Assembly: GCF_963678635.1 (NCBI RefSeq)
Contig: NC_087065.1
Coordinates: forward strand, 39,555,430 to 39,619,429
Direction: 5' to 3'
Length of the DNA: 64,000 bases
Source: Symsagittifera roscoffensis
Lineage: Eukaryota > Xenacoelomorpha > Acoela > Convolutidae
The notes under the pieces are model-generated. The model was given only the letters and a program-made list of their open reading frames with translations, did not search any database and was not told where the DNA came from. Shown here piece by piece: positions 10,331 to 23,923 of the stretch. The position numbers and the translations under genes were made by a program. Every line of letters begins with the position of its first letter. The first letter of the stretch is position 1.

Positions 10331-12731
10331 AAAATGACTACTAATTATTGCGTTATCTCAGCACTTGTTCTTGACAAAACGAGGTAAAACACTTTTTATG
10401 CGAGTTGACGAAGATGATGAATTACACGTGATTGATACTGTTGAATGGAAGATCGAGTATACATCAAGACTTGCAAAAAAAGCAACGAGGGGAACTCCCT
10501 GCTAACCAAAGAGCCGACTCGTTGATCGGATACAGAACGGAAAATATATGCCTCTGGATAAATTTTGGCAGAAAAACACGAATATATTTGAAATAAAGTA
10601 TATAGCTCCTGTAGCGCTATATTCACCCAAACTTGATGATATTTTGTGAGACACAATACAGAAAAAATGCTTAGTTTTTTTCTTTTAGCTATGTGGACCC
10701 TAAAGTAAAAAAAAGAAAAGGGTGAAAATAGACATTTTTATTGCTTTTTTTCTTTATTTTTGTTTATTTTCTCATATTTTTACTTTTTTCTTTTAAATAC
10801 TAGATGGTTTTGTATTATTTACGCAATTCAGTTTTAAAACAATTAATCCGAGGAAGTAAATTAAAGTTTTAACAAGACACTATGAGCTAGTAAAATTTTT
10901 GCCCTGCTCTGTGATCAAAGTATTTGTATTATGTAATTTTTGTTGCTATAAATCAACCTTAAGCTCAAACAAAAAGATTTTAATCAAACAATGCACAATC
11001 TTTTTTTAGAACAAATCTATTTTTTCAGGATTCAAAGTGAAATCATTTAGAGTTTGTGCAAGTTTCGAATTGCCCCAAGCAATTTCTGAAAATATATCAG
11101 TGCAACTCTCGCGGCTTTTGAAAAAAAAAACATTTTTAAAGAAGACTTCAAAGTTCAAGTTTAGGTAGCGCTTGAGTTAATTGAGGTGGAGATATCTGTG
11201 TTAAAAGTGGAACACAAAAACGATTTCACAGCAAAAAATACGATCGGATAGTCGGTCAAACTGTTGGGTATTTACCTGTTATAACGGTAAAATAACCCAT
11301 AAAATTTTAATGTTGTAGTTACCTGTTTATAACAGTCAGCAAGTTTGTTAAGAAACGACCCCTCTAAAACAAGTCAAATTTGTTAGGATGGAGCATCGAT
11401 AGTTTTCTTTTAAATTGAACATATAGTAGATGATGATCCTGAAATACACTTCCTGTTGTCTTCGGTAACGCGAAAAAATAGATGATGTTATCTAAGTAAT
11501 ACCATTTTATGTCCCTCTTTTGTGACGGGCTCTTTTGTTTTCTAGATAAAGGCATGCACCTCCCCTCATTAAGTGCAACAGAATATAGCAGCACATTGAT
11601 GGTTTAATTTTCCGGTAAAATTGGTTTTCTCAATTCAGTTTATCAGCAGTTCAGTGTTTGGTATTTTTGTTAATTTTTTCTCAAATATTCTCAGTAAAAA
11701 AATTGTTTCCGAAAAATTTACCCCTAATAACTGGAACAAAATGAAAAAATAAAATAAGTAAATGTATGCTGTTATGAAAGCCCGAATACACCAAAACGTC
11801 ACGCAAAGTTTTTTTGAACTTTTTACGTGTGTGAAATGACAATAGAAGCATATTCGCTCCTACTTGCACAGTCTCTTAGATAGCAAATTTTTGCTCAAAT
11901 TGATGCTCAGTTTGATTGTTTTGCTGTATAAAGTGAAAGATTCTAAAAATTAGAATTTACAAAATTAGACAAAAAAAATCACAAAAAAAATAAAGATTAC
12001 GGTCTTTAGAGAGTACCTGACAATTGAAATGCTTCAAAAATGAATGATTTTTTGCAGATGGATAACTATCTAAAGCACAAAATTTTGAAACGCAGAATGG
12101 GTTAAATTTTCAATTTTGTTCAAAAAAGTTTCTGAAGATTATTAAAATTAAACCTTATTTAACATAATCATATATTTAACTCTTTATGGTTTGTTTCATC
12201 AAAAATGTCTTTTTGTTTTTCGGCAGCAAGTTTGAAAGTTTTAACAAAAAAATTTGACGCTAAGTCAAAATATCGAACGAAAACTTTTTCAGCACTTTTT
12301 TTGATGTAAAATGAAAAGAAAACTGAATTCATTATGTTTGTCACTGGAGGACGCTGAAATTTTAAGTGATTACTCCACAAAAATTGGGGCATATTTTGCT
12401 CAAATAAAAGCACTGATGTCTAGAAAATATATAACTCAGCAGCAGTCAATTTTCAAAAAAAAATTGTAATTGATGTCAATGGTACCTTTTAAAGTCTGAA
12501 ACCCTGTACATTTTGCTCGTGCTCGTGATATCAACAAGATGTCAGAGAGCTCTTTTTCCAGAGACCCAGATGTAGACAAACTGAAAACAATCCATTTAAG
12601 ATCAAAAAAGAGTACTGGCGATGAGATAATCAATTGCTAAGGATGTTTCGGAGTCCTTGAAGAACAAAAATTTCTGTTCAAAATACGTTTTAAGATCTTA
12701 CAAAAATCAGAGATAAGGGTGATCACTCTTG
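10328..12731 (+). repeat. Segmental tandem duplication, unit 2 (about 2.4 kb)
   Basis: This is the second copy of 8769-10330. It differs by scattered substitutions and small indels, by an extra ~70 bp near 10556-10626, and by about 860 bp at 11046-11906 that unit 1 lacks. Confidence 0.9.
11046..11906. other. Segment present only in the second duplication unit
   Basis: Unit 1 reads straight from GTGAAATCAG to TTTGATTG, while unit 2 has about 860 bp between the same words. It could be an insertion into unit 2 or a deletion from unit 1. I saw no clear inverted ends or target duplication. A pair of CCTGTTATAAC / CCTGTTTATAAC words lies inside. No gene recognised. Confidence 0.6.
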
Positions 12732-15669
12732 TTTCAAATTAAACTAGACTTTTTGTGGTTCAAAATGTTTTTGTTAGTTCTTGCAGTCTTATCATGACCT
12801 TCGGTACTTTCACCTCGAGACAAAACTTCTCTTACTTGAAATCAATTTAGTTTTTGTAGAAGTATTTCAAAATTTATTACTTGCCGTTTTCTTTTGTCTT
12901 TCAATGGTTGATCTAAAATTAGTCACAACAATCACTAGGGTATCTTTGTGTGCAGATGACACTTTTTGAGTTCTCCGACAAACAAAAACGACTTTAAAGC
13001 TCTTTCATATCAATTGGCTTTGCAAGAAACGAATGATTGAATAAATAACATTAAATTGACACTTGATGTCAGAAAAAAACCTAAGCTGGGAATCTTTGTC
13101 GGAACTCAAAAAACAATTTATCCAATGTCTTCTCTAAATGACACTAGAATTGAAAAATTTTAATGTCTCGGTGTTCATCTCGAAAACAATTTGATGCTTA
13201 TTCTGATTACTTAACGTATTTTGATAAAACATTTAAAATAGGTCAAAGTTGCTCTTGAAAAAGATTCGAAAAAGTATAAGAAAAAAATGGAATAGTTTCA
13301 ATCGATTTTTCGCCCCTACTTACAAACCTTAGATAGCATATCAGAAGCAATAATTACTGCGTGTTGAGTAGTGATGATTTTTAAAAATTTTACCTGAGTG
13401 CAAAAAAAATCTGTGAAAGTTTTTTCTGAATATTAGCCTAGACTGCCCAACACAGACATAATTTTAAAAAGGTATGTACAAATTAAATAAATTTTTTACG
13501 AGAATTGGCAATATTTTCATTAAAGTTGTCGGAGCTGACCAGAAATGATTGGCCTAGGGCGTGTTTTTGACTTAGGGCGTGTACTTTTTAATTATTTGTC
13601 ATCTTTTGTTTTTGGAACATCTTTCAACACCTTTGGTCAAAATGCTTAATTTTTTTTCTTCTAATTGCGAATGTTTTTCAAATACCAACTAAACACTCCA
13701 ATTAAAATTGATTGACTGGCTCCTTGAGCTCTTCAAAAGGCAAAAAATTTCTTCTAGTTAGTTCCACCATATATGTGTACAAAATAAAAACCTCCGTTGT
13801 TGTCGCAAGACTGTGTTTATGTCAAAACTTGCGGCATGTGAGATATGGCTTTTCAATTCCCCTCCCCTCCCCTCCCCCCTCAGGGATTCGATCTCCTACC
13901 GACTCAAAGTGTCCCCCTTTGAACTATTTTGAGATATCCATTTTTGGCTGACGGACTCAAAAAATTTTTTTCTAAAGGCGCTTTCGGCCTGAAAAGTATC
14001 AAGAATTTGAATAGCATTTATGAAAACATGATAGACCGAAACAGTTTCCCGAATTAACGTCGAAATTTTTTATGACAGGTTACTCCTACACTCCCACATC
14101 AAACTTTACACCGGAAACATATAAGAGAAATTGAATATTTGTTTTAAAACTATCAGCGCTACTCAGTTTAACAATATTTCACCAAAAAAGTTTTCAATTC
14201 AATTGGCATTATGCTGGCGGCGAGGTTATGGAATTGAGCAATTATTCAAAAAACATAAACATAGCTCGACACCATAAAGCAGCTGAATGTGACGGCGGAA
14301 ATAAATTTATCTAGTTTTATCTAGTTTTTTTAATCAATAAAGACATCCATTTTTGACAAATCAATTTTTAAATGCTCTAGATCAAACATGACAACACTCT
14401 GGCATTAAATTTGTCTTTATTCTATTATTCTCATCGAATGATCTATTTTTATCGATTATTGTAATCTATTATTCTCAAGTTTTTTTATTGAAAATTGATG
14501 GTTTTAGCAAAAAAAAATGTTCCACAAAACTAGGCTTGTCCACAACTTCGGTAAATTAAATTAAACTTTTAATTTTACTCAAAAATGGTTGATTTTTTAG
14601 TGTAAAATGCTTGCCATTCCTGTAAGAAATGTTTAAAAATTGATAGTTTAATCATGAAAGAAGTTGATCCAAAACTAGGCTTGTCCACGACCTTGGAAGA
14701 TGAAATCAAGCACTCGGTTTAACAAAAAAAACGCTTGATTTCCTGCTTAAAATGCGAAACCGAAATACTAGATATATCAAAAAGCACTTTAAAAAATACA
14801 TTAAAAATTCAGGATCATATTTAAACAGTTTCAGTCATAAAGCGGATTTTTAAAGCATCTTCTAAAACTTTTCTAGTTTCAAGAATACTTGATTTAAACT
14901 CCTTTATTTTTTAAATTATTATGCAGCTGTGACTTATTATAATTGTTACAAGGTCTTGTTCTATTTTTACAGTAACCCTCCATGCTTACTTTAACCGTAC
15001 TGGTCATCTCTGGAACTTTTTTTGTCAATTTAAGGGAATTTTAAAATATCTGCTGTCTGAATTTTTATTTAGTTTAAGTTTATCAGCTGGCTTAAACTTT
15101 ATTTTCACATTGCGTTTATTTTACTGTCGAAAATTAATAATAAAACTCAGTATGATTTCTTGCGCTGGAAGAATATTGCCTTCGATGTATTTTGATCGAT
15201 AAGGTTCCGAAATATTATGGCCATTATAGCTTTTTAACTTCTAAGTTTTTTACAAACTTCTGAATTGTACAACTTTAGTTATATATTTTTGTATGCTATT
15301 GTTTTTAAGTATGTTCTAAAATAAAGTTTATACTTATCTCTGTCAACAATGTTCCAATAATTCGATCCATAAACGGTAAGTGGTTTCAAAGAAAAAGTCA
15401 AAAACAAGACAAAAAATTCGTAAACTTATTGAAAACCCAATCAATTGAAGCAAAAAGGTACTTTCTTGGGTAACTGGAACGTTTATGGCTGCGCTATGGA
15501 GCAAAAAAATGTGTGCGGCAAATTTTTTGTAATTTAAAAAATTCCATTAACGTTCATTAGCTCAGTTTAACTAAAAATTTGAAGCTTCTTATCAGTTTTC
15601 AGAATTTTTTTTAATGATAAATCACTCTTAGATGATTTAATTAGAGCTATGTTGTCCGACATTACGAGG
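12732..15669. other. Non-coding, nothing recognised
   Basis: AT-rich DNA with no supported gene. A C-rich run lies at about 13859-13880. A word like aaaggcgctttcggcc near 13973 resembles ones near 6570 and 17797 and may mark a dispersed old repeat. Confidence 0.4.
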
Positions 15670-15689
15670 CCAAACTGTGCATTCTCTGC

Positions 15690-16016
15690 ATTGTAAGTGG
15701 AATCCGCAACAAGCCAAAACCAGATTTGTTGCGGAATTCGCAACCTTGCTACTTTTCTTTGATCTTCTATGCTGTTTTGGATTCCACAAACAGTTACCTA
15801 AATCATTTTACCAGCTTAAATTTGCTCGAAAAATAGCCGAATTTGCGGAATCCGCAACTGTATTTTGCGCAATCCAGAATAGTTTGTGGAATCCACAAAT
15901 AAATGATAAGACATTTCTATCGTTAAATTGAGCTGTTGCGGAATCCACATCTCTAAATGGAATCCGCAAATTGTAAGTGGAGTCCGCGTTTTGTTTGCGG
16001 ACTCCATTTACATATA
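15690..16016. repeat. Cluster of GGAATCC-centred palindromes
   Basis: At least six related words occur within about 320 bp, several of them near-perfect palindromes: ttGCGGAATTCGCaa, TTGCGGAATCCGCAA, TTTGTGGAATCCACAAA, gcggaatccaca, and a final gtggagtccgcg / gcggactccat pair. The small open frames on both strands are by-products. Confidence 0.75.
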
Positions 16017-16129
16017 TGTTTATATGTGGTAACGTTTTAATTTATTTCTTTTATTTACTAGGTGGTCACAGCAAGCTCAATCTCAATTACTACGTTGATC
16101 AGCTACCAGTTAAAATACCTGTCAATCTC

Positions 16130-16420
16130 AATTCATGTCACCAACTTCGATCTCAATTCCTGTAACCCAACTTCGATCTCAATTCCTGTAACCCACGTTC
16201 AACCTCAATTACTCTAACCCAACTTCGATCTTAATTCCTGCAACCCAACTTCGATCTCAATTCTTGTAACCCGACTTCGATCTCATTTCTGTAACCCAAC
16301 TTCGATCTCGATTCCTGTAACCCAACTTGGATCTCAATTCCTGTCAAATATACCACTTCGACCCCAATTCCTGTCAACCCAAATTTGATCTCAATTCCTG
16401 CCATCAATCTCAATTCTTGC
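16130..16420 (+). repeat. Minisatellite with ~26-bp unit
   Basis: The unit is close to CCCAACTTCGATCTCAATTCC followed by TGTAA, repeated roughly ten times with substitutions and some shortened units. It is non-coding; a minus-strand open frame at 16231-16461 is a repeat artefact. Confidence 0.9.
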
Positions 16421-18344
16421 AAAAGTGAACAAATTGATGAAACTATGAAGTAAACTCGCATCTAAAAAGATCAGTTCATTTCAATCAAAAAATTTAATAA
16501 AAATAAAAATATTGAAATTTTGAAACCGATGGTTATTTTCCTGATAAATTAGCTAATTGATTTGTATATTATTTAAAATGCAACCCTGTTTTTTTTGTTT
16601 TTTTTGTTTGCTTTTTATTTTGGAAATATTTACCCCGATTGTTTAGTATGACATGGCTTCGTGAACTTTCACTCCCCCATTGGGCTAATTTATCAATAAA
16701 TTAATATGTATAATGCTTTGTTGTCCCGAAAAAATACTGCATCATAGGATGTATTTTGTTCCATGAAGTGTCGAATTTGAAGGGCTCAAAATCTCGTTTT
16801 TTAATTCTTGCTTTTGATTTACACTCTTTCGATGGTAACAATTATTTTTTATATATTTATATTTTTGTAAATTACATTTTTTAAATTTTTTTATCTCATG
16901 ATATTAATCCACCGAGGTTGTCCGATTCGCTCGGAAAGTAAGTATCTCTCATGAATTGGACGTCCACGAATTAATTTTTTTTGTTCTTTTTCTTTTTTTC
17001 TCCTTCTACCCTGTTTTTTTTGTTGCATAAGAAAAAATAATCATAATCTTTTGTTTTTGGGCAGCTCCATTGTGGATATTTAATTTACAAAACTCAAAAA
17101 CTACGCCTACATTTTTAGTCCCTTTTTTATTGTATACAGTGATAGTTTCTGTTAAAAGCTTAAATGATCAAGTTTTTCATCTTTCGAAGAATCAAAAACA
17201 ACTGAAATATAATGTTGTATGTTTAGTTATCCGGAGTTTTTTCTGTACTCATGGGTTGCACCTTTTCTGAGTATTTTTATATGAGCAAATATAAATTCTT
17301 TGATTTATTTCAGGGACTTAATTTTTATAATTGTTATTTTACGAGTTAATTACCATCAATTCTGATGGTGGTACTGTTATGACGATAGTGGTTACGATTG
17401 ACTGTATCAGCTTCAACTGCTATGGTTGAACTGGTTAGCACTTTAATTGAAATTAAATAAAAGCTTCTGTAATGTTTGTTGCGCATAATTTATTTCTCGT
17501 CGATTTGTCAACGAGATGACATTTTCTGTATGACAAATTATCTCTAGGCGATCTATCGCCAATCTGTATTATTCAAGAAAAATTTTCCCTACCCATACGC
17601 AGTCATACCCTTTACAGTCAAAATACAGATTTGAGAGAACTTGATTCATCAAAAATTCAGATTCAAGACACGCAAAAACCGTTGGGGGGCGTCTTCAGGA
17701 ACTCGTCCAACTGGCGACCCAGTTAGTACCTTATCGTTTTAATTTTCGACAACCCTTCTCGGCCGCCCAATACTAAAACTGTTCAAAAGCCTTATAAGGC
17801 GCTAATGTATGCTGAACTTAAATTATGAAAATATTTGGCGACGTGCCTATAAACGTCTTTTTGGCCGGCGCTTTAGTTTTTTTTTTGTTTTTTATTTTCC
17901 GCGCAAAATCAACTACCACACATAATCATTGGAAAGGATTGAGTGATAAATCATATTAAAGCCTTTTCAGTCATGATTCAAACGATATTTAAAAAATTTT
18001 AAAAAAAGTTTCACAGTGTTGAGAAAGACCGGTTTGAAGTTTTCGATTTTTGGTATAATTTCGAGCGAATTAGTAAGGTAGTGAGTAATTGCTCAATAGC
18101 TTGCTTATGTTTAGCTTAAGCCGTTTACTGAAATAAAGATAGTTTTTGGAGTTTTTTCAGCGGAAAATCAGTTTTTTAGCGCGAAAATCAAAACTTGAAA
18201 ATTCAAAAAATTTCCGCAAAAAACTTTGAAAAAAGTTTGAATTTTTTTTTATTTTTTTTTGTTTTTCTAGTCATTTCTTTAAAAACTGGAAATACGACAC
18301 CAATTTGAGGAATTTTAACGTTAGAAATTTTGACCTCTAGCATT
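16421..18344. other. Non-coding, nothing recognised
   Basis: AT-rich, with long T runs. No gene, RNA or clear mobile element seen. A weak dispersed-repeat word (gccttataaggcgc) lies near 17790. Confidence 0.4.
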
Positions 18345-18507
18345 TAATTAGTTACCCGTCAGTTGTGCTTTATACGAAATCCATTGGACTTTGCTCCACT
18401 ATTGATCTCTGTAGAAAACAGTAAGCTTTTTTTAACACGACAACTTTTAATCTTTTAACTTAGCTTAGTTAGCTTAGCCAACCAGTGATATTCGAACACC
18501 TTTTATT
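18345..18507 (+). repeat. 5' LTR (visible part) of the degenerate gypsy element
   Basis: It matches 23924-24087 through shared words such as CCATTGGACTT, CACTATTGATCTCT and the block AACTTAGCTTAGTTAGCTTAG. Its true left end is unclear and may be further upstream or lost. Confidence 0.8.
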
Positions 18508-18508
18508 C

Positions 18509-18523
18509 TGGCGCAATCAACTG
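18509..18523 (+). other. Candidate primer binding site
   Basis: TGGCGCAATCAACTG starts one base after the 5' LTR, as expected for a tRNA primer site beginning with TGG. The tRNA was not identified. Confidence 0.6.
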
Positions 18524-18799
18524 ATTCGAATCTGTTGGCCAAACCATACTGTAGAACCACCCACCCAATGGACTAATTGGATTGACCAGTTCAATTTGGC
18601 GATCATCGCCTAAGAGAACTTGGAGATAGATAATCTTAAAGAACCATTGGAGTCGGAAACGATCATCCCTATATTAAAAGGCGCCCACGAGTCAAAAGAC
18701 GATACGCAGAGGAAAACCAGGGAGGCCAGAAACAAGGAAGTAATGTGAGACTACAAAAATGCGGAGGATAAAACAATTACATAGGAGAAACGAAAACTT

Positions 18800-18833
18800 G
18801 GGGGGGGGGGGGAGGAGGGGAGGAGGAGGAGGA
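18800..18833 (+). repeat. Poly-G / GGA tract
   Basis: Thirteen G residues are followed by GGA repeats. It lies inside the degenerate gag region of the gypsy relic, and could form a G-quadruplex. Confidence 0.85.
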
Positions 18834-20179
18834 GAAACGAAGCAGACCAGAAAGCAAGATCCATCTTATACTTGGCCTTAATAGCCGAGGGGAGTAAGTG
18901 TTTTCTCGAAAACACCCAAGGGTGAAAGTCCTATCTATTTCCTTCAAAGAATTTTTCGATCTTCTTTCGAGCATTTGTTAAGCCAGCGAACATTACGTTT
19001 GAACGATACAAACTTTTGAGCCGAAAACAGAAGAATAGAGGGAGCACTATTGGATTTAGCTAGATTGTGCGAAATTGGAATAACGCAGAACATGAGTAGA
19101 TAAAAGATTTTTCCATATTCAGTATGAGAAATTGCGATTTCAACGAAGACTCTTATCGGAAACGCTAAATCCAGTGGATGCATTCAATCAAGCAATTATC
19201 GATGAAAAAGGTTAATATAATCATCTCAAAATAACAAACATGTCGAGGGGCAATAGCAACAATCGTGGCAGGGCGTAGAAAAATATTAATACTGCAACAA
19301 AAAGGAACCAAGTCTGAATCTAGAAAAGTCCAATTCCTGTATGAAAAGTGGAAATGCTTTAACCAAAGAAAATTTGAACGTTTGCCCAGCAAAAGAAATA
19401 ATATGTAACATTCGTAAATACAAAGGTCACTCTGGAAGACTTTGTAAATCGAAAGAAAAAGGCCAGTTGTAAATAATGTAGAAAAAAATGTTGATAATTT
19501 TTCCATATTTTTCCATATTCTCAATTTGATCCACAAGTGAACCACGTAAAATTTTTGTGGAGTGATAAAAGCATAGACAGAAGTTGGAGCAAGCGACAAT
19601 GTTGATTTCTTGATGTTAAACATACGAAATATCTACGATAACAAAATCGGATTATATGAGGACGCAATTGTAAATAAGAAGGTTCCAGTAGATTCAGCTA
19701 GTCCAGTGCGTTTCCTGAAACAAAATGTGCTCAATGAGCTAGAGACCCACAGCTGAAAAAGCCACCCGGGACAGAAAACTCTGGGCATTTTACTGCGGCT
19801 ACACTAATGATACAAAAAACGATATCGAAAAAACTGTAGTCAGAATACAATCTAACGGATGGATTGCAGAAGAAACTCCTTTTTAATCACCACTGGGACA
19901 AGGAACATCTTGGGAAACGACAACTTACCCCGAAACTGAACAGAAATTGCGCAGAATTACCTGCTACTTCCGGTGAACAACGTATCTCTTCCGATTTTGT
20001 ATAAGTCTAATGTCCATTCGAATACAAATTTTAACATCTACAATCATTTTTAAGGAGCATTTAACAAAGTAGGATAAACACCCTTGAACAGAACAATAAC
20101 ACATTTGCTGTTAAAAAATATAAAATATAAAACAATATAAAAAAAGGTAAAAGAGTTTTTTTTGCATTTAGTGGAAAAC

Positions 20180-22810
20180 AAAAACAAGATCGCTCTCCAA
20201 CTGTCAAATAAAAATTCAAGTGAAGTCTGGTTCAGTAGCTTAGATTTGAAAAGCGCTTACAGTCACCTACGACTCTGCAATGATACGAGTAATTATTGTA
20301 ATTTTAGTTAGGGGCGAAACCACAGGAACCTTTTGATTTTTAACGGGATTCTATCAGTTGGGATATATGCCAAATTAATTCCAAAGGGTAATGGATTTTT
20401 TATTTAAAAAAATTCCGTTTACCAATTGCTACATTGATGATTTTTTAATTGCCCGAATAACAGTTCAGACTTAAGTTCGTTCTTTGGTTCAAAAAACCTT
20501 TCAACCCTGATTTCACCGCACCGTCTCTTCGTAATCAAAAAATCAGTATACCATTGGGATGATTCACATAAAGGTATTTTTGAAGAATTAAGAAACCAAA
20601 TTGTGAAGATAACAGAGAAAAGTCATTTTGATATAAAAAAAGAAATCAAGACTGAAAACAGACGCTTCGCATAACGGCTTAGGAGTTACATTGGAACAAT
20701 GAGATAGGGAACTTTGGATACCAAGTGCGTTCTCTTCTCGATTTTTAAACACCCAAACTTTTCAAGAATTACTTATATGGCGAAGAGTTTGAAGTCTTAA
20801 GGGATCAGAAAGCACTTTTATCTGCGTTAAACGCAAACTAAAGCAATAAAACAATGCATAGTAGACTGACACGTTGGGTAAACCGAGTCTTACCTTTTAT
20901 TTTCAAAATAAAACTTACCCCAGGAAAAGAAACGGGGTTCACTAATTTATTGTCGAGATTACCCTCAAGATAAGCCCTCCCAAACTCACATTATGACAAC
21001 AAATTTGTAGTGGCAAAATTTTGGAATATTTAAATGTAATTAGTTTCGCAAAAAAGAAGATTTGTATTAAAGAACGATTTGTCGAATGATAATCCAGTGG
21101 ATGTATACAGTGTAATTAGTTTTATGAACTTGGATTGTGCAAATCAAACGGTCGGAAATAACGAAAAGCTTCAACACACTTATCGGTCGTTCTTCGCGAA
21201 TGTTCTTAACACTTAAATCTTACTCTTTCTTTTTAAAAGCTTCAATACTATCATTTATTTTCAAATTTAAATCAAGAAGATAAATCCAACCTTACAGCAT
21301 TTCGAGCCTCAGTACAATTGTTCAAATCATCACTTTGTGCAGAAAATCCAAGAGTTTCAGTAATATTCGAGAATGACTTCATGTCCGAAATACACCAAAA
21401 ATTACTCAATTACAAAGTAAAAGGGAGCGCTAAATTTACCTTCATCTTCATTAATTTTACGGAAGTTTTTCAAACAAAATTATCAGTATGATGACAGATG
21501 AAGACAAAATCCTCAAAACGTGAAGAAAAGATGGAGGACGGAAGACCACTGGATACATTCGGGCCTATTTGAAGACTTTTCAACGGGATATTCATGTGAA
21601 GGAAGGAATATCATTTAACGGCAGCAAATTGATCATCCCAGCAGCCCCTAGACTCCCGTTCATGACGCTTTTACATGAGACCCATCCAGGACAAATCGGA
21701 TGAAAGCACTGGCGGAAAATATTTGATGGCTGCACTTATACCGGGAAGTTTACCATCGCGGGAAAAGTTGTGCTCAGTGTATAAAAGCTGGTGAGAACTT
21801 TAAAGTCAACCTGGGCTGGGCCAATACGCAAGAATTACCTGACTTACCAGAAGCTAACGAAGAAACAAATCTTGATTTCGCAGGCCAATTGGACAAAAAC
21901 TGGGGCACATCAAATATTTACTTTTATGTTTAGATAGTTACAATCAATTCAAAAACATCTGCGAGAAGAATAATATTACTCTTATTTTATGTCAGGTCGT
22001 AGATCATGGATCAAATGGAGTAGAATGTCTAATCTGCTCAGTCAAAAAGAAACTTATGGCAATGTCGTTTGACGAATTCGAACCGAATCTAAGCGCAGCG
22101 ATCGATAAATATTTTTGGAATCTTCGTTCAACGAAACAATCATCCATTAGATGTACACCTTTTTCAAAAATTTTTATTATTGGAGCACTTAACGCCTTCT
22201 GGAAATCTTTAGTCTCACACGCCATTTATTTAGATAATTGTAAGTTGATAATGTCTAAAGAGAGAGCCCAAGATTAGGTGGCAAGCGACAGCACAGAGGA
22301 CTGATACCTGGAGGAAACCATAACCGACAACAGAGGATATGAGAGTGATCCAACGGACAAAACAGAACAAATAGCACCGAGAGCCCAATTGTCGAACTCT
22401 TTCACCCAAGGTGGTAATTGGATTAGAAAGACAGTGAACGAAGGGAAGGCCAAATGTACTTTATATCCTATGGTAGAAAACCTATTTCAGACACAACACA
22501 TACGGTAACCCTAGAGAACGGCCACGTAAAAAGAAAATCGGACCTCAATTTCAAGAAAAATCAACCATTTGTGCCTAGTAAATTTACGAAAGTTCCGATT
22601 ATATTAGTAAATAATACTAAATTAGTAGGGAAGAGAAAAAGAATTTCACCTACTAAAAGGAAGGGCTCTAACAAAGCAGGACCCACACTGCCAAGCAGAC
22701 CATCGGGCTCAACATTGACGAAGAGACGAAAAACAAATGTCCCCGGCATCAAAGGTTTCTGTTACGTTAAATCAGTTTTAATATCGTCATTAGCTTTAGA
22801 CCATTGAGAC
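20180..22810 (+). pseudogene. Gypsy pol relic: RT, RNase H and integrase
   Basis: RT motifs appear as SLDLKSAYSHLRL (about 20240-20280) and CYIDDFLIA (from 20428). RNase H appears as TDASHNGLG (about 20658) and LTRWVNRVLPFIFKIKLTPG (about 20870-20930). An HETHPGQ integrase zinc-region word lies near 21674, and a DHGSNGVECL word near 22005. A basic integrase tail follows (22454-22807). Known function: reverse transcription and integration of the element. Stops and frame changes occur throughout, so no product is expected. Confidence 0.85.
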
Positions 22811-23923
22811 AACGTCTTGGAAGGCTCTCTGGGAACTGACTCTGGAGTAAATTCTAATTATCAGTCTTTCATATGTGAAAGTTCTTTAGATCATTCAAGA
22901 CAAACTATCTCTGGTGACTAACCAATCTTGGACTTCACATCATCAACTCTGAGTACGAGCGAGAACCCAACTGCCATAGAGAGTTCTCCCGAGAAGCCAA
23001 CACATCCAGTACCAGAAACCCCCTCATACAGCTCGTTTCGTCCGAGAAGGAACCCCGGCCCCAAAAATTTTATGGAGAGGGGCGCTTCATCCAGCAAGTG
23101 TTACCATTGGTTGCCGCAATAGACGTTGTGGACTCGGAAGAGGAACCGTTGATTGCATTCAACTCAAACAACAGATGCCAAGCCACCAAAACTTTCGAGA
23201 CACCCTCAGCATTCTTGACACCTTTGGCGGACATTCAAGCAAGACCAACCTTGGTGGTCGAGACGACTCAAGGTTCCCACTCAACCACATCTTCACTAAA
23301 CCCGAAACTGTTAGTGTTATGTTCACCTGCTGAATAACTCCCATTGAATGATAAATAAGATGGAAGGAGCAATATTTCTTCAATATTAGATACAGAAACA
23401 AGAACAGAAGCAGATAAATTCCATCAAATTTTTAATTCAACGAAATAAATTCTCAAAACTAATTAAGAATGAGCATAAACCGTTTTATTTACTATTGGCT
23501 TATCCAAATCAACTCGTTAAATTCATAATACGTTCATTTACTAATTCTTAGCAGACATTTTAGTTGGTTTTCTTTTGACCAATTTTTATCGCAATGTTCA
23601 ATTTTAGTTAGTTCTACGCTTGTTTTCTTTGTTTATATTATACATAACCCCAATTGTTCATGTGGTTTTTCTTCTCTCTAAATTTTTAATGTTGTTTAAA
23701 TCTGTATCGAATTGTATGTAGCCTGTAAAGTGTATCTCATATTCATCTCCGTGTACATTTGTATATTCTCTTGCAAAATCCATTGATGTTGAATGTGATT
23801 CTTTTTGTTTTAAACTTCGGATCCCATGGGGTGAAGGGAGAAATGATTATGTGTGTGATTTAGGCTACAAGTACATATATAAGTTTTTCGTGCTTTGGAG
23901 AAAGTTGGGATTGCGTGTTTTTC

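Noticed and set aside
15690-16440. CRISPR-like array
   Set aside because: The repeats lack constant length with unique spacers of regular size, the sequence is eukaryotic, and no cas gene is present.
19165-19623. 152-codon minus-strand frame inside the gypsy relic
   Set aside because: The plus strand carries the element in the order LTR, PBS, RT, RNase H and integrase; the minus frame has no motif.
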